A stretch of 64,000 bases of DNA, from positions 1 to 64,000 of the forward strand of contig JACRJQ010000005.1 in NCBI GenBank assembly GCA_016215405.1, given 5' to 3'. The stretch comes from Candidatus Tayloriibacteriota bacterium. GTDB lineage: Bacteria; Patescibacteria; Paceibacteria; UBA9973; UBA6065. Positions 41,866 to 50,025 of the stretch are shown here, piece by piece; position 1 is the first letter of the stretch; each line of letters opens with the position of its first letter. The notes beneath the pieces are model-generated. The model was not told where the DNA came from and did no database searches. It saw only the letters and a program-made list of their open reading frames with translations. The position numbers and the translations under genes are program-made.

Positions 41866-41919
41866 TCCGACCTAAGGGCTCGTTCTCTGGGATCGGTCCG
41901 CGGTACCGAGGGTTAAAAA

Positions 41920-41939
41920 CAGTATCATATATGATACTG
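41920..41939. repeat. 20-bp perfect palindrome
   Basis: CAGTATCATATATGATACTG is self-complementary over all 20 bases. It lies about 64 bases before the -10 box of the M23 peptidase gene, a possible upstream operator. Confidence 0.7.
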
Positions 41940-42002
41940 CCTGAAGTATGGGAAAAGCGTCGGTCGAAAAGCCGTAAAGGCGCCTCTAAGGCACCTGAGA
42001 GG

Positions 42003-42008
42003 TATAAT
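42003..42008 (+). promoter_or_regulatory. -10 box of the M23 peptidase gene
   Basis: TATAAT seven bases before the ATG at 42016. Confidence 0.6.
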
Positions 42009-42015
42009 TACCCAT

Positions 42016-42864
42016 ATGAAGCGGGCCATCCTCTTATCTATCGCGCTCTTAGCCTTTTCCCTTGCGGAGGGCGCCTTCGCCGCGACCATAAGCGTGATGC
42101 CGGAGAAGCCGATACAGGGAGATCCGCTCATGATCAGGGTCGAGGGCCTCTCCGCCACGACCACGGTCAAAAGCATCTCGTTCGACGGCAAGGCGCTCGG
42201 CATAGTCTCGTACACGGCACCGACGGCGTTCTACGGCATCGACATCAATAAGAAGGTGGGAACGTATGTAGTTAGGGCGACGCTTTCCGACGGGACGGCG
42301 ATAGAGGAGGAGGTAAAGGTCGGCGCGAGGAGAAAGGCCGTCGCGCCCCTCGGCATCCCCGAGAAGCTCGGCGGGAATACCGCGACGTCGGCGGCCAAGC
42401 TCGTCGATACGCTCGCGATCGAGAACGCTTCGCTCCTCGGCCTGCGCACGGGCGGGCATGCCTTTTGGACGAAGCCCTTTCGCTATCCGGTGTCAGACCC
42501 GATCGTGACGGACGAATACGGATATTCGCGAAAGACGGTGGGACAGACGATAACCCACAAGGGTACGGATTTCCGCGCGAAGGAAGGGACTCCCATCCTC
42601 GCGATGAATCGCGGCGTGGTACGCGTCGCGCGAGAAGGTCGCAACTACGGCAAGACCGTCGTCATCGATCATGGCTTGGGGCTTCAGACCTTCTACATGC
42701 ATCTCTCGAAGATCAAGGTAAACGTAGGCGAATTGGTGCTTCCAGGGCAGGCGATTGGACTTTCCGGCATGACCGGATACGCCGAATCGCCGCATCTGCA
42801 CCTGACCGTCCGTATCAACGATATCTCGGTCGATCCTGTTACGTTCTTAGGATTCTTTAGATAG
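42016..42864 (+). CDS. exported M23 (LytM) peptidoglycan endopeptidase
   Basis: 282 residues. Signal peptide ending AFAAT (1-22). Residues 25-100 form an Ig-like beta domain. The C-terminal M23 domain (about 150-280) has the zinc ligands H-x3-D in THKGTDF and H-x-H in SPHLHLTV, and a central MNRGVVRVAREGRNYGKTV segment. It should cut peptide cross-links in peptidoglycan, in own-wall remodelling or against another cell's wall. Confidence 0.92.
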   Translation: MKRAILLSIALLAFSLAEGAFAATISVMPEKPIQGDPLMIRVEGLSATTTVKSISFDGKALGIVSYTAPTAFYGIDINKKVGTYVVRATLSDGTAIEEEVKVGARRKAVAPLGIPEKLGGNTATSAAKLVDTLAIENASLLGLRTGGHAFWTKPFRYPVSDPIVTDEYGYSRKTVGQTITHKGTDFRAKEGTPILAMNRGVVRVAREGRNYGKTVVIDHGLGLQTFYMHLSKIKVNVGELVLPGQAIGLSGMTGYAESPHLHLTVRINDISVDPVTFLGFFR

Positions 42865-42927
42865 ATGTGCTAAGGTTCTTAGGCAAAAGAAACCAAGTCG
42901 AGTTTCTCGGTATATAGCAACAATCAC

Positions 42928-43125
42928 ATGAAAGGAACCATCAAGACTCTTACAGAGAAAGGATTTGGCTTCATCGCTCGCGAAGGCGAGACGAAGGACC
43001 TCTTTTTCCACTCGAACGACCTCCAGGGCGTCGCATTCGACTCTCTTAAGGTAGGAGACGCAGTCACTTTCGACGTAGTCGACGGCCAGAAAGGCCCGGC
43101 AGCGGCGAACGTAAAGAAGGCGTAA
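42928..43125 (+). CDS. cold shock domain protein (CspA family)
   Basis: 65 residues: one OB fold with RNP1-like KGFGFIARE and RNP2-like DLFFHSNDL. It binds single-stranded RNA or DNA and may act as RNA chaperone. It is single-copy in the window, with a terminator just downstream. Confidence 0.94.
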   Translation: MKGTIKTLTEKGFGFIAREGETKDLFFHSNDLQGVAFDSLKVGDAVTFDVVDGQKGPAAANVKKA

Positions 43126-43132
43126 CTCTCTG

Positions 43133-43158
43133 AAAAGCCGCCCGCAAGGGCGGCTTTT
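43133..43158 (+). terminator. Rho-independent terminator after the cold shock gene
   Basis: GCCGCCC/GGGCGGC stem with flanking A/T runs. Confidence 0.75.
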
Positions 43159-43179
43159 CCGTATGGTAATATATGAATC

Positions 43180-43185
43180 TATACT
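43180..43185 (+). promoter_or_regulatory. -10 box of the MFP-ABC operon
   Basis: TATACT six bases before the ATG at 43192. Confidence 0.6.
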
Positions 43186-43191
43186 AAAGAC

Positions 43192-44643
43192 ATGCTTTCA
43201 TTCATCAAACGCAAGAAGGTCATCATTATCATCATCGCGGTCGCCGTCATAGCGGTAGCCCTCGGCCTTAAGGCGCGCGGCAACGGGGGATACGAGACGA
43301 CATCAGCGGTCCGCGGCGACCTCGTACGGACCGTGGAGCTCTCGGGCAAGGTCGTGCCCCAAGACGATGCCGACCTCGCCTTCGAGGTCACGGGCAGCGT
43401 CGCGAGGGTATACAAAAGGGTTGGCGACAGGGTCGCTGCGGGCGAGGTCATAGCCGAGCTCGACAAGGCGGCGACGAACGCCGACCTCATGAAGGCGCAG
43501 GCGGACCTCTCCGCGGCGAGAGCGGAGCTCGCAAAGCTCGAGGGGGGAGCGGACATAAACGCAAAGATAGCGAGCTCCAGGAAATCGATCGTTCAGAGTA
43601 TCCTCGACGCCTACACCGACGCCGACGACGCTATCTATAACAAGGTCGACCAATTCTTCGAGGACCCTCGCACCCCTAATCCGGAGATCATATTCTCCTT
43701 CGACGACTACGCGCTTCGAAACCGGGTGAATGCCGCTCGCGTCTCGGTGGGGAACACCCTCGCAGAATGGAGGGCGCGGACGGCCGACCTCTCGGTCACC
43801 ACCTATGTCGAAGCCGACCTCGAAAGCGCAAAGGCGTCCCTCCGCGAGATATCCCTCTTCCTCGACGACGTGGCGAGGGCGGTCAACGCGTTCAAGCCCT
43901 CTACGTCCCTTACCCAGACGCAGATAGACAAATACCGCACCGACGTCGCGGCGGCGCGCCAGAACGTCAACGGAGCCTCTGCGACCCTCATCTCGGGCGA
44001 AGAGAGCCTCACTTCCGACGTCTCCGACGTGCCGGTCCAGGTCGCGCGGGTGCAAGCGGCAGAGGCGACCGTCGCCAACTACGCCTCGCGCCTCGCCAAG
44101 ATGTCCTTGCGGTCGCCAATATCGGGCATCGTCTCGAAGCAGGACGCCAAGGCAGGGGAGGCTGTCTCGGCGAATACGGTCGTGGCGTCGGTCATAAGCG
44201 AAGGACTCAAGATGGAGGCGTACGTGCCTGAGGTGTCGGTCGCAGGCGTCGTCGAAGGCGCGCTGGCCGAAGTGACCCTCGACGCGTATGGCGACGACGA
44301 GCTTTTTAGGGCCAAGGTCGTGCACGTAGACCCTCGAGAGACCGTCCGCGACGGAGTCTCGACCTACAAGATCGACCTCGTATTCTCGGAATCAGACGAG
44401 CGCATCCGTCCCGGCATGACCACCAATATCGTCATAGAGACCATGAGGAAAGAAGGCGCGCTTCTCCTCCCCGAGAGAGCCGTCACGGGAGGCAAGGGGT
44501 CGAAGACCGTCCTCGTAAAGGATGCCGAGGGGAATATCTCTGAAAGGGAGATCCGCGAGGGCCTTACGGACACCAACGGCAATATCGAGATCCTCGAAGG
44601 GATCTCCGAGGCCGACACCGTCGTGCTTAATCCGAAGAAGTAA
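43192..44643 (+). CDS. HlyD/MacA-type membrane fusion protein
   Basis: 483 residues. N-terminal anchor (about 8-25), biotinyl-lipoyl-like halves (GKVVPQDDADLAFEVTG and later SPISGIVSKQDAKAGEAVSA), a long helical hairpin between them (about 110-290), and a C-terminal beta barrel. It is the accessory subunit of an ABC exporter and is followed by the permease after three bases and by the ATPase. In a monoderm cell it would bridge the membrane and wall rather than an outer-membrane channel. Confidence 0.88.
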   Translation: MLSFIKRKKVIIIIIAVAVIAVALGLKARGNGGYETTSAVRGDLVRTVELSGKVVPQDDADLAFEVTGSVARVYKRVGDRVAAGEVIAELDKAATNADLMKAQADLSAARAELAKLEGGADINAKIASSRKSIVQSILDAYTDADDAIYNKVDQFFEDPRTPNPEIIFSFDDYALRNRVNAARVSVGNTLAEWRARTADLSVTTYVEADLESAKASLREISLFLDDVARAVNAFKPSTSLTQTQIDKYRTDVAAARQNVNGASATLISGEESLTSDVSDVPVQVARVQAAEATVANYASRLAKMSLRSPISGIVSKQDAKAGEAVSANTVVASVISEGLKMEAYVPEVSVAGVVEGALAEVTLDAYGDDELFRAKVVHVDPRETVRDGVSTYKIDLVFSESDERIRPGMTTNIVIETMRKEGALLLPERAVTGGKGSKTVLVKDAEGNISEREIREGLTDTNGNIEILEGISEADTVVLNPKK

Positions 44644-44646
44644 CAG

Positions 44647-45894
44647 ATGCCGCAATTCATCAGGATAGGATTCTTCCTCGCGCTCCGGCAGGTGCGCAGG
44701 GCGTCGAAATGGACCACGAGCCTCATCATATTCGTGATGACTCTGACGTTCCTCAACCTCGTCGTGGTCTCCGGTATCCTGGTGGGCCTCATAGAGGGCG
44801 CGGTCGAGGCGAACAAGACCTATTACACCTCGGATATCATAATCTCCAAGCTCGAGAAGAAAGACTATATAGAGCAGAGCCCTCTCGTCCTTAATATCAT
44901 CCGCTCTATGCCCGAGGCCGAAGAGGTCTCTGCGCGCTATATCGAATCTGGCAGGGTAGAGGCGAACTACAAATCGGCGGCCAAGGAGGAGGAGATCGAT
45001 TCCGCCGGAGGCACCTTCGCGGGCATCGACCCGGTGGCCGAAGAGAGGCTCACGGGAATCTCCCGCTTCGTCATAGAAGGAGAATATCTCGAGCCTGACG
45101 ATTACGACCAGGTCCTCGTAGGCGCGTACCTCCTCAAGAAATATTTTCCGGTCGAATCTCCCGGGTTCTCTACTCTCGATAACGTCGAGGTAGGGGACAA
45201 GATACGCGTCACCCTAGGCGACATCACCCGCGAGGTGCGCGTAAAGGGGATCGTGAAGTCGAAGGTGGACGAGCTCGCGTATCGCGTCTATTTCGTCGAC
45301 AGGCAGTTCCGCGACCTCATCGGCCGCTCCGACTATAACGTCGACGAGATATCCGTGAAGATCCGCGAGGGCTCCGACGCCCTCGACGTAAAGGAGGCGC
45401 TTCTACGCGCGGGCGTCGGGCGCTATGCCCGAGTCCAGACGTTCGAGGATGCTCAGCCGAAATTCCTCAAGGATATAAAGGCGACCTTCGCCCTTCTCGG
45501 CAACATGATCAGCTCGATCGGCCTCGCCGTCGCGTCGATCACGATCTTCATCGTCATATTCATAAACGCGATCACTCGCCGAAAGTTCATCGGCATATTG
45601 AAGGGTATCGGCATAAGCGGCAGGACGATCGAGGTCTCGTACATATTCCAGTCGTTCTTCTACGCGATCTGCGGGTCGGCGATCGGGCTCGCGCTCCTCT
45701 ACGGCTTCCTGCAGCCCTATATCGCCGCTCATCCTATAAACTTCCCGTTCTCCGACGGCATCCTCGTGGCCCCCGCCCTCGGCACGACGGTCAAGGTCGC
45801 CATCCTCGTGTTCACGACGATAATCGCCGGGTATATACCCGCGAGGATGATCGTCCGCAAGAATACACTCGATTCTATCCTAGGAAGAAACTGA
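44647..45894 (+). CDS. ABC transporter permease (FtsX/MacB family)
   Basis: 415 residues. TM1 (about 23-45) is followed by a large extracytoplasmic domain (about 50-270), then three helices (about 280-305, 330-355 and 375-400). This is the MacB/FtsX layout. Together with the HlyD-type protein before it and the ATPase after it, it should export a peptide, lipid or small molecule by the mechanotransmission route. Confidence 0.9.
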   Translation: MPQFIRIGFFLALRQVRRASKWTTSLIIFVMTLTFLNLVVVSGILVGLIEGAVEANKTYYTSDIIISKLEKKDYIEQSPLVLNIIRSMPEAEEVSARYIESGRVEANYKSAAKEEEIDSAGGTFAGIDPVAEERLTGISRFVIEGEYLEPDDYDQVLVGAYLLKKYFPVESPGFSTLDNVEVGDKIRVTLGDITREVRVKGIVKSKVDELAYRVYFVDRQFRDLIGRSDYNVDEISVKIREGSDALDVKEALLRAGVGRYARVQTFEDAQPKFLKDIKATFALLGNMISSIGLAVASITIFIVIFINAITRRKFIGILKGIGISGRTIEVSYIFQSFFYAICGSAIGLALLYGFLQPYIAAHPINFPFSDGILVAPALGTTVKVAILVFTTIIAGYIPARMIVRKNTLDSILGRN

Positions 45895-45895
45895 T

Positions 45896-46576
45896 ATGGA
45901 GCTCATCAAAGTAAAGAACCTCGTAAAGACATTCCAGAACGGCGATAAGGAGACGCACGTTCTTAAGGGCATCGATTTCTCGTGCGGAGACGGAGAGTTC
46001 ATCGCCATCATGGGTCGTTCCGGAGCCGGCAAATCGACCTTCATGTATCAGATAAGCCTTCTCGACGAGCCGACTTCCGGCGAGATCGTCGTCTTCGATA
46101 AGAACACCCACTCCATGACCTCCGAAGAGAAGACGAAGTTCAGGCTCAACAAGCTCGGCTACGTGTTCCAAGACTACGCCCTCTTGCCCGACCTAACCGC
46201 CGTCGAGAACGTCGCCGTGCCCCTTATGATGCAAGGGAAGTCCAAGAGGGAGGCGTATATCGAGGCGAAGGTCGCCCTCGAGCTCGTGGGCCTCGGACAC
46301 CGGTTCGACAACCTGCCGTCCCAGATGTCGGGAGGCGAGCAGCAGCGCACCTCGATCGCGCGCGCCCTCGCGCACAAGCCTCGCATCCTCTTCGCCGACG
46401 AGCCGACCGCGAACCTCGACAACGAATCGTCGAAGACCATCATGGAGCTCTTCAAGCAGGTCCATGACTCGGGGCAGACCATAATCATGGTCACCCATGA
46501 AGAGGAGTATTCGAAGCTCGCGAAGAGGGTGATCCGGCTCGACGACGGTAGGATCATAAGCGATCAGAGGCAGTAG
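45896..46576 (+). CDS. ABC transporter ATP-binding protein (MacB/LolD type)
   Basis: 226 residues. Walker A is GRSGAGKST near residue 38, Q-loop in VFQDYALLPDLTA, signature MSGGEQQR, Walker B ILFADEPTANLD, and H-loop VTHEEEYS. It starts one base after the permease stop, completing a three-gene exporter operon. Confidence 0.95.
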   Translation: MELIKVKNLVKTFQNGDKETHVLKGIDFSCGDGEFIAIMGRSGAGKSTFMYQISLLDEPTSGEIVVFDKNTHSMTSEEKTKFRLNKLGYVFQDYALLPDLTAVENVAVPLMMQGKSKREAYIEAKVALELVGLGHRFDNLPSQMSGGEQQRTSIARALAHKPRILFADEPTANLDNESSKTIMELFKQVHDSGQTIIMVTHEEEYSKLAKRVIRLDDGRIISDQRQ

Positions 46577-46595
46577 CTTCGGCTCGCGTGATATC

Positions 46596-47480
46596 ATGAA
46601 AGGCACGATGGATAAGAGAGGATTCACCCTCATAGAGCTCCTGGTCGTGATATCGATAGTCTCGCTCCTCTCGAGCGTCGCGCTCGCAAGCCTCAATTCC
46701 GCTCGCGATAGGGCGGACCTAGCCGCAGGGAAGAGGTTCGCTGCCCATGCCAGGTCGGCTTTGGCCGCGAAGTCGGCGAATAACGCGCCTTTGGTGTATC
46801 TGACCTTCGATTCGGGATCGGGTGCTTCGAGCATCCTCAATTCGGGCCTGCTCTCGGGAAGCGTGGGCACCTGGAACGCCTCTTTTCAAGCCGACAGCTC
46901 TCTTTACGGGACCGGCCAGCACATGAGAGGCCCGACCGCGACCCTCTCGTACCCTCTAGTCTGGGCCGAGAGCGGCGGGTCGCGCATCGGACAGGCCATA
47001 TCGGCGCTCGATTTCACGATGTCTATCTGGTTTAACCCGAACGGGAGCTCCTACGCCTCTGCCTGTGGCGGGCCGTGCAGGATAATATCGAACGCTCAAG
47101 ACGGCAACAACACCTCTATGCGCATAACCACATCGGGCGCTATAACGTTCCTCATAGAGGGCACGCAGGTGCTCTCCTACGCGCTCTCGCCGAAGGATTC
47201 CTGGTATCACCTCGCGTTCACCTCCGCGAACAGAGGGTCGACCATCGACGTCGCTCTCTACGTCAACGGCAGACAGGTCGCCACGGCATCCCGAGCGACG
47301 CTCTCTTTTTCTGCTCCGGTCTCGAACATATCCGTCGGAGGCGCCTGCTGCTCGAGCTATGTCCTCCCGAACGCCCTCTATGACGACGCGGCGTTCTTCG
47401 ATAGCGCCCTCCTCGCGAGAGATATACGCGAGCTCTATCTGGCGGGCGGCGGAGATAGGGAGGCTTTCGCCCGCAGGTGA
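46596..47480 (+). CDS. type IV pilin-like protein with a LamG/concanavalin-like domain
   Basis: 294 residues. The prepilin motif RGFTLIELLVVISIVSLL lies right after the start, with Gly/Phe cleavage and Glu5 kept. The pilin helix continues to about residue 45. The rest is a jellyroll of the LamG type (FTMSIWFNPN, DSWYHLAFTSANRGSTI, ALYVNGRQVATA). Such a fusion would put a carbohydrate- or protein-binding head on a pseudopilin. A second ATG at 46608 is an equally good start. Confidence 0.82.
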   Translation: MKGTMDKRGFTLIELLVVISIVSLLSSVALASLNSARDRADLAAGKRFAAHARSALAAKSANNAPLVYLTFDSGSGASSILNSGLLSGSVGTWNASFQADSSLYGTGQHMRGPTATLSYPLVWAESGGSRIGQAISALDFTMSIWFNPNGSSYASACGGPCRIISNAQDGNNTSMRITTSGAITFLIEGTQVLSYALSPKDSWYHLAFTSANRGSTIDVALYVNGRQVATASRATLSFSAPVSNISVGGACCSSYVLPNALYDDAAFFDSALLARDIRELYLAGGGDREAFARR

Positions 47481-47567
47481 CTCGCCTCGGGCTGAAACCA
47501 AGGAGTTCTTCGACTCGTAGTTCTAATGCAGGTCGCATTATCAGGCTATAACCATCGAAACAGGATT

Positions 47568-48143
47568 ATGAAAAATGCACTGCATTCGAACATCAGGATA
47601 CTGGCGGCAGGCACCGTCATCGCGCTCATATCGGCCTTCGCGTTCCAGACGAACGCTCAAACGGTAACGGGCGGAGTGACGGGGACCCTTTCCGCTACGA
47701 GCACTTCGGCGACCTCGACCGAATTCGCGCTCTTGCAAGGAAGGATAGACGGCCTCGAAAGCGAGGTGGATGTCCTCCGAGCGGAGGTCGCGACTCTGCG
47801 GGCAACCGTGGCGCTGCTCATGGGGCAGATCGGCTCGGGCGGGACCGGCGGTAGCGGGACCACCACGGCCACTACGAGCTCGTCCGTGAGCGTGAGCCCT
47901 CAGGGCGCTTCCGTGAGGGCCGGCACGTCCATCGACTTTTCAGGGCGAGGCTTCTGGTATGACGAGCCGGTGAGGGTAACCGACGCATCGGGCGCCGTCG
48001 TAGGCACGGCCAGGGCGGACGGGGGCGGTAATTTCTCCACAGGGTCGCTGCCCGTATCTTCCGCGACGGGCAGCCGTTCTTACACCTTTACAGGGGGTTG
48101 GAGCGGCATGTCGAAGACGGTCTCATTTACAGTCACTCAGTAG
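47568..48143 (+). CDS. exported protein with coiled coil and Ig-like domain
   Basis: 191 residues. Signal peptide (about 8-30), short coiled coil (LQGRIDGLESEVDVLRAEVA, about 55-90), a Gly/Thr/Ser-rich linker, and a C-terminal Ig-like beta domain (about 115-191). I know no function. The coiled coil suggests an oligomeric surface protein. The ATG at 47568 was chosen because it is followed by a proper signal peptide; a frame start at 47526 is less fitting. Confidence 0.68.
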   Translation: MKNALHSNIRILAAGTVIALISAFAFQTNAQTVTGGVTGTLSATSTSATSTEFALLQGRIDGLESEVDVLRAEVATLRATVALLMGQIGSGGTGGSGTTTATTSSSVSVSPQGASVRAGTSIDFSGRGFWYDEPVRVTDASGAVVGTARADGGGNFSTGSLPVSSATGSRSYTFTGGWSGMSKTVSFTVTQ

Positions 48144-48166
48144 CGACGGTCTCGGCGCACGAGAAG

Positions 48167-48194
48167 CCCTCCTCGTAATTCGCGGAGGGTTTTT
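48167..48194 (+). terminator. Rho-independent terminator
   Basis: CCCTCC/GGAGGG-based stem followed by TTTTT. Confidence 0.7.
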
Positions 48195-48284
48195 CGCGCT
48201 TGTAAAGAGACAAGCAGAGAAAGGCGCGCGTAGTATAGGGGTCGACCAAGCGGCAACTCATTACAAGATCAATCCAACAGAAAA

Positions 48285-48401
48285 ATGGCACGAAAAAACT
48301 CTAACGGAAGGAACCGGTCTCGATCGAGATCGGCGTCCCGTCCGAAAAGCGATTCCCGACGACGATCGGAGGCCCAGAGGGAGCGCGAGGATATGAATTA
48401 A
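48285..48401 (+). CDS. 38-residue Arg/Ser-rich small protein
   Basis: A short ORF begins MARKNSNGRNRSRSRSASRP and ends in an acidic and basic tail (QREREDMN). It has repeated Arg-Ser pairs and a strongly positive charge, which suggests RNA or ribosome binding. A TAGTAT box at 48229-48234 and a strong terminator at 48405-48437 delimit a small transcription unit around it. No family is recognised, and the length is below the usual ORF cut-offs. Confidence 0.5.
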   Translation: MARKNSNGRNRSRSRSASRPKSDSRRRSEAQREREDMN

Positions 48402-48404
48402 AAG

Positions 48405-48437
48405 AAAGACCGCCGGCCCTTGGGCCGGCGGTCTTAT
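48405..48437. terminator. bidirectional terminator
   Basis: A 13-bp GC-rich stem (GACCGCCGGCCC type) between the small protein and the DoxX/YkgB-type gene. Confidence 0.8.
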
Positions 48438-48446
48438 TCGCGCCTC

Positions 48447-48887
48447 CTAGAGGGCGCTTCGTCTCTTTTTTCCGAGGTCTGCGAATACGGTCGCGGCGAG
48501 GGCGATGATGACGATGTTCTTTATGATGTATTGGCCCTCGAGCGTCGGCACGAACGCCTGAGACCAGGTCATGTCCGGTAGGAGGAAGAGGGGCATTATG
48601 GTCGTCACCATGTGGACGGCGAGGAGGCCCATTCCGACCTTCTCGGCGCGAGGTATGACGAACAGGATGCCGATGAGGACCTCGAGGAGGCCGAGGCACA
48701 CTATGAACGTATCGGCGGACATGGGCAAGATGATGCCTAAGGTCCTGCCGAAGAGGTCTGAGACGAGGGGATTCGCCGGCGAGAGGCCGAAGAGCTTGAG
48801 CGACCCGAACCAGACGAATACCACGAATAGGGCGAAATGGGCGAATAAGAACGCGTTATACTCCGTCTTTTTCATTCCTTGGTTCAT
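48447..48887 (-). CDS. DoxX/YkgB-like membrane protein (DUF417)
   Basis: 146 residues with four hydrophobic segments. The N-terminal motif FVWFGSLKLFGLSPANPLVS and the C-terminal EGQYIIKNIVIIALA fit YkgB (DUF417) of the DoxX superfamily. The physiological role is unclear. It follows trxB on the same strand with a 14-base gap, so a redox role is possible. Confidence 0.8.
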   Translation of the reverse strand: MNQGMKKTEYNAFLFAHFALFVVFVWFGSLKLFGLSPANPLVSDLFGRTLGIILPMSADTFIVCLGLLEVLIGILFVIPRAEKVGMGLLAVHMVTTIMPLFLLPDMTWSQAFVPTLEGQYIIKNIVIIALAATVFADLGKKRRSAL

Positions 48888-48901
48888 GCCGTTATTGTAG
48901 C

Positions 48902-49822
48902 TTATTTAGCGTGGAGGTGGACGTAGATGTCCTCGAGGGCCTTTACGGCGTCTCCGGCGGCGATGTTGTTCTGATGGTAGAGGCCGTCGGTGCAATCGCC
49001 TGCGGCCCATATGCCCGACGTCGAGGTCGCTTGGGTGCGCGGGTCGACCATGATGCGCCCGAACGGGTCGAGGGCGACCGCCTCTTTCGCGAACGATGTC
49101 GTGGGGACGGAACCGATCTCTACGAAGATGCCCAAGACCGCGAGCTCTCGCGTCTCGCCCGAATCCTTGTCCTTATAGACGAGGGCGTTGGCGAATTTGC
49201 CGCCTTTGACCTCGACGGGGATCGCCCCGCGGAGAGCGTGCATCTTCGGGTTCGAGAGGACTTTCTTTACGGTGACGGGATCGGCGCGGAATTCGTCGCT
49301 CCGGTTAAGGAGGGTCACCGACTTGCAATAGGCGAGGAGCTGGGCGGCCGATTCGAACGCCGCGTTTCCGCCGCCTATGACCGCGACGTCCTGGCCCGCG
49401 AACACCGGCCCGTCGCAGGAGGCACAATAGGTTATGCCCTTATGCTCGAACGCGTCCGCTCCGGGGACATCGAGCTTGCGGCGGGTCGATCCCGTCGCTA
49501 TAAGGACGGTCTTCGCCTTGTACGAGCCTTTGTCGGTCGATATGTCGAATCCGTCTTCGGCTTTCGAGACGCCCTTCGCGAGCTCGCCCGCCTTTATATC
49601 GACTACGTCCGCGGCGTACGCCCTTAGGTGCGATTCGAGGGACTTCGCGAAGTCCGCGCCCGATATCTTTACCGTGCCTATCCAGTTCTCGATGCCTTCG
49701 GACACCGTCGATTGGCTCTCCCAGTCGCGGGTTATAAAGACCGTCTTAAGGCGCTTTCGGGACGCGTATACCCCTGCTGCTACTCCTGCAGGGCCTCCGC
49801 CGATGATCGCAAGGTCGTACAT
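48902..49822 (-). CDS. trxB: thioredoxin reductase
   Basis: A 306-residue low-molecular-weight flavoprotein. FAD motif AIIGGGPAGVAAGVYASRK at the N-terminus, redox pair in YCASCDGP near residue 134, NADPH motif VAVIGGGNAAFESA near 151, and the C-terminal FAD motif GIWAAGDCTDG. It reduces thioredoxin or glutaredoxin-type donors with NADPH, feeding the RNR and thiol proteins encoded elsewhere in the window. Confidence 0.94.
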   Translation of the reverse strand: MYDLAIIGGGPAGVAAGVYASRKRLKTVFITRDWESQSTVSEGIENWIGTVKISGADFAKSLESHLRAYAADVVDIKAGELAKGVSKAEDGFDISTDKGSYKAKTVLIATGSTRRKLDVPGADAFEHKGITYCASCDGPVFAGQDVAVIGGGNAAFESAAQLLAYCKSVTLLNRSDEFRADPVTVKKVLSNPKMHALRGAIPVEVKGGKFANALVYKDKDSGETRELAVLGIFVEIGSVPTTSFAKEAVALDPFGRIMVDPRTQATSTSGIWAAGDCTDGLYHQNNIAAGDAVKALEDIYVHLHAK

Positions 49823-49875
49823 AGTGGGATTAGTATAGCAGAGAAGGATGGGCGAGGTGCTCTAGACCTTTACGG

Positions 49876-49984
49876 GAAGATATTTTCTTTTAGCCGATCC
49901 ACGCTTTCTTTCCTGCGGAACTCGCGCCGTCGCGCTTCGTTAATCCCAACGAAGTAAGCGGACGGGGTATCAGAGAGAAGAAGG
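49876..49984. repeat. family-B structured intergenic repeat
   Basis: It begins TTTTCTTTTAGCCGATCC, has a base stem TCCacGCTTTCTT/AAGTAAGCGGA, an inner CTCGCGCCGTCGCGCT segment, GGACGGGGTAT, and a purine-rich end (AGAGAGAAGAAGGAA). Related copies lie at 56329 and 58865. No ORF. Confidence 0.65.
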
Positions 49985-49985
49985 A

Positions 49986-50014
49986 AAAAGCCGCGCCTTA
50001 AGGCGCGGCTTTCT
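49986..50014 (-). terminator. ftsZ terminator
   Basis: AAGCCGCGCC/GGCGCGGCTT stem with T run on the minus strand. Confidence 0.75.
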
Positions 50015-50025
50015 CGGTATGGATA

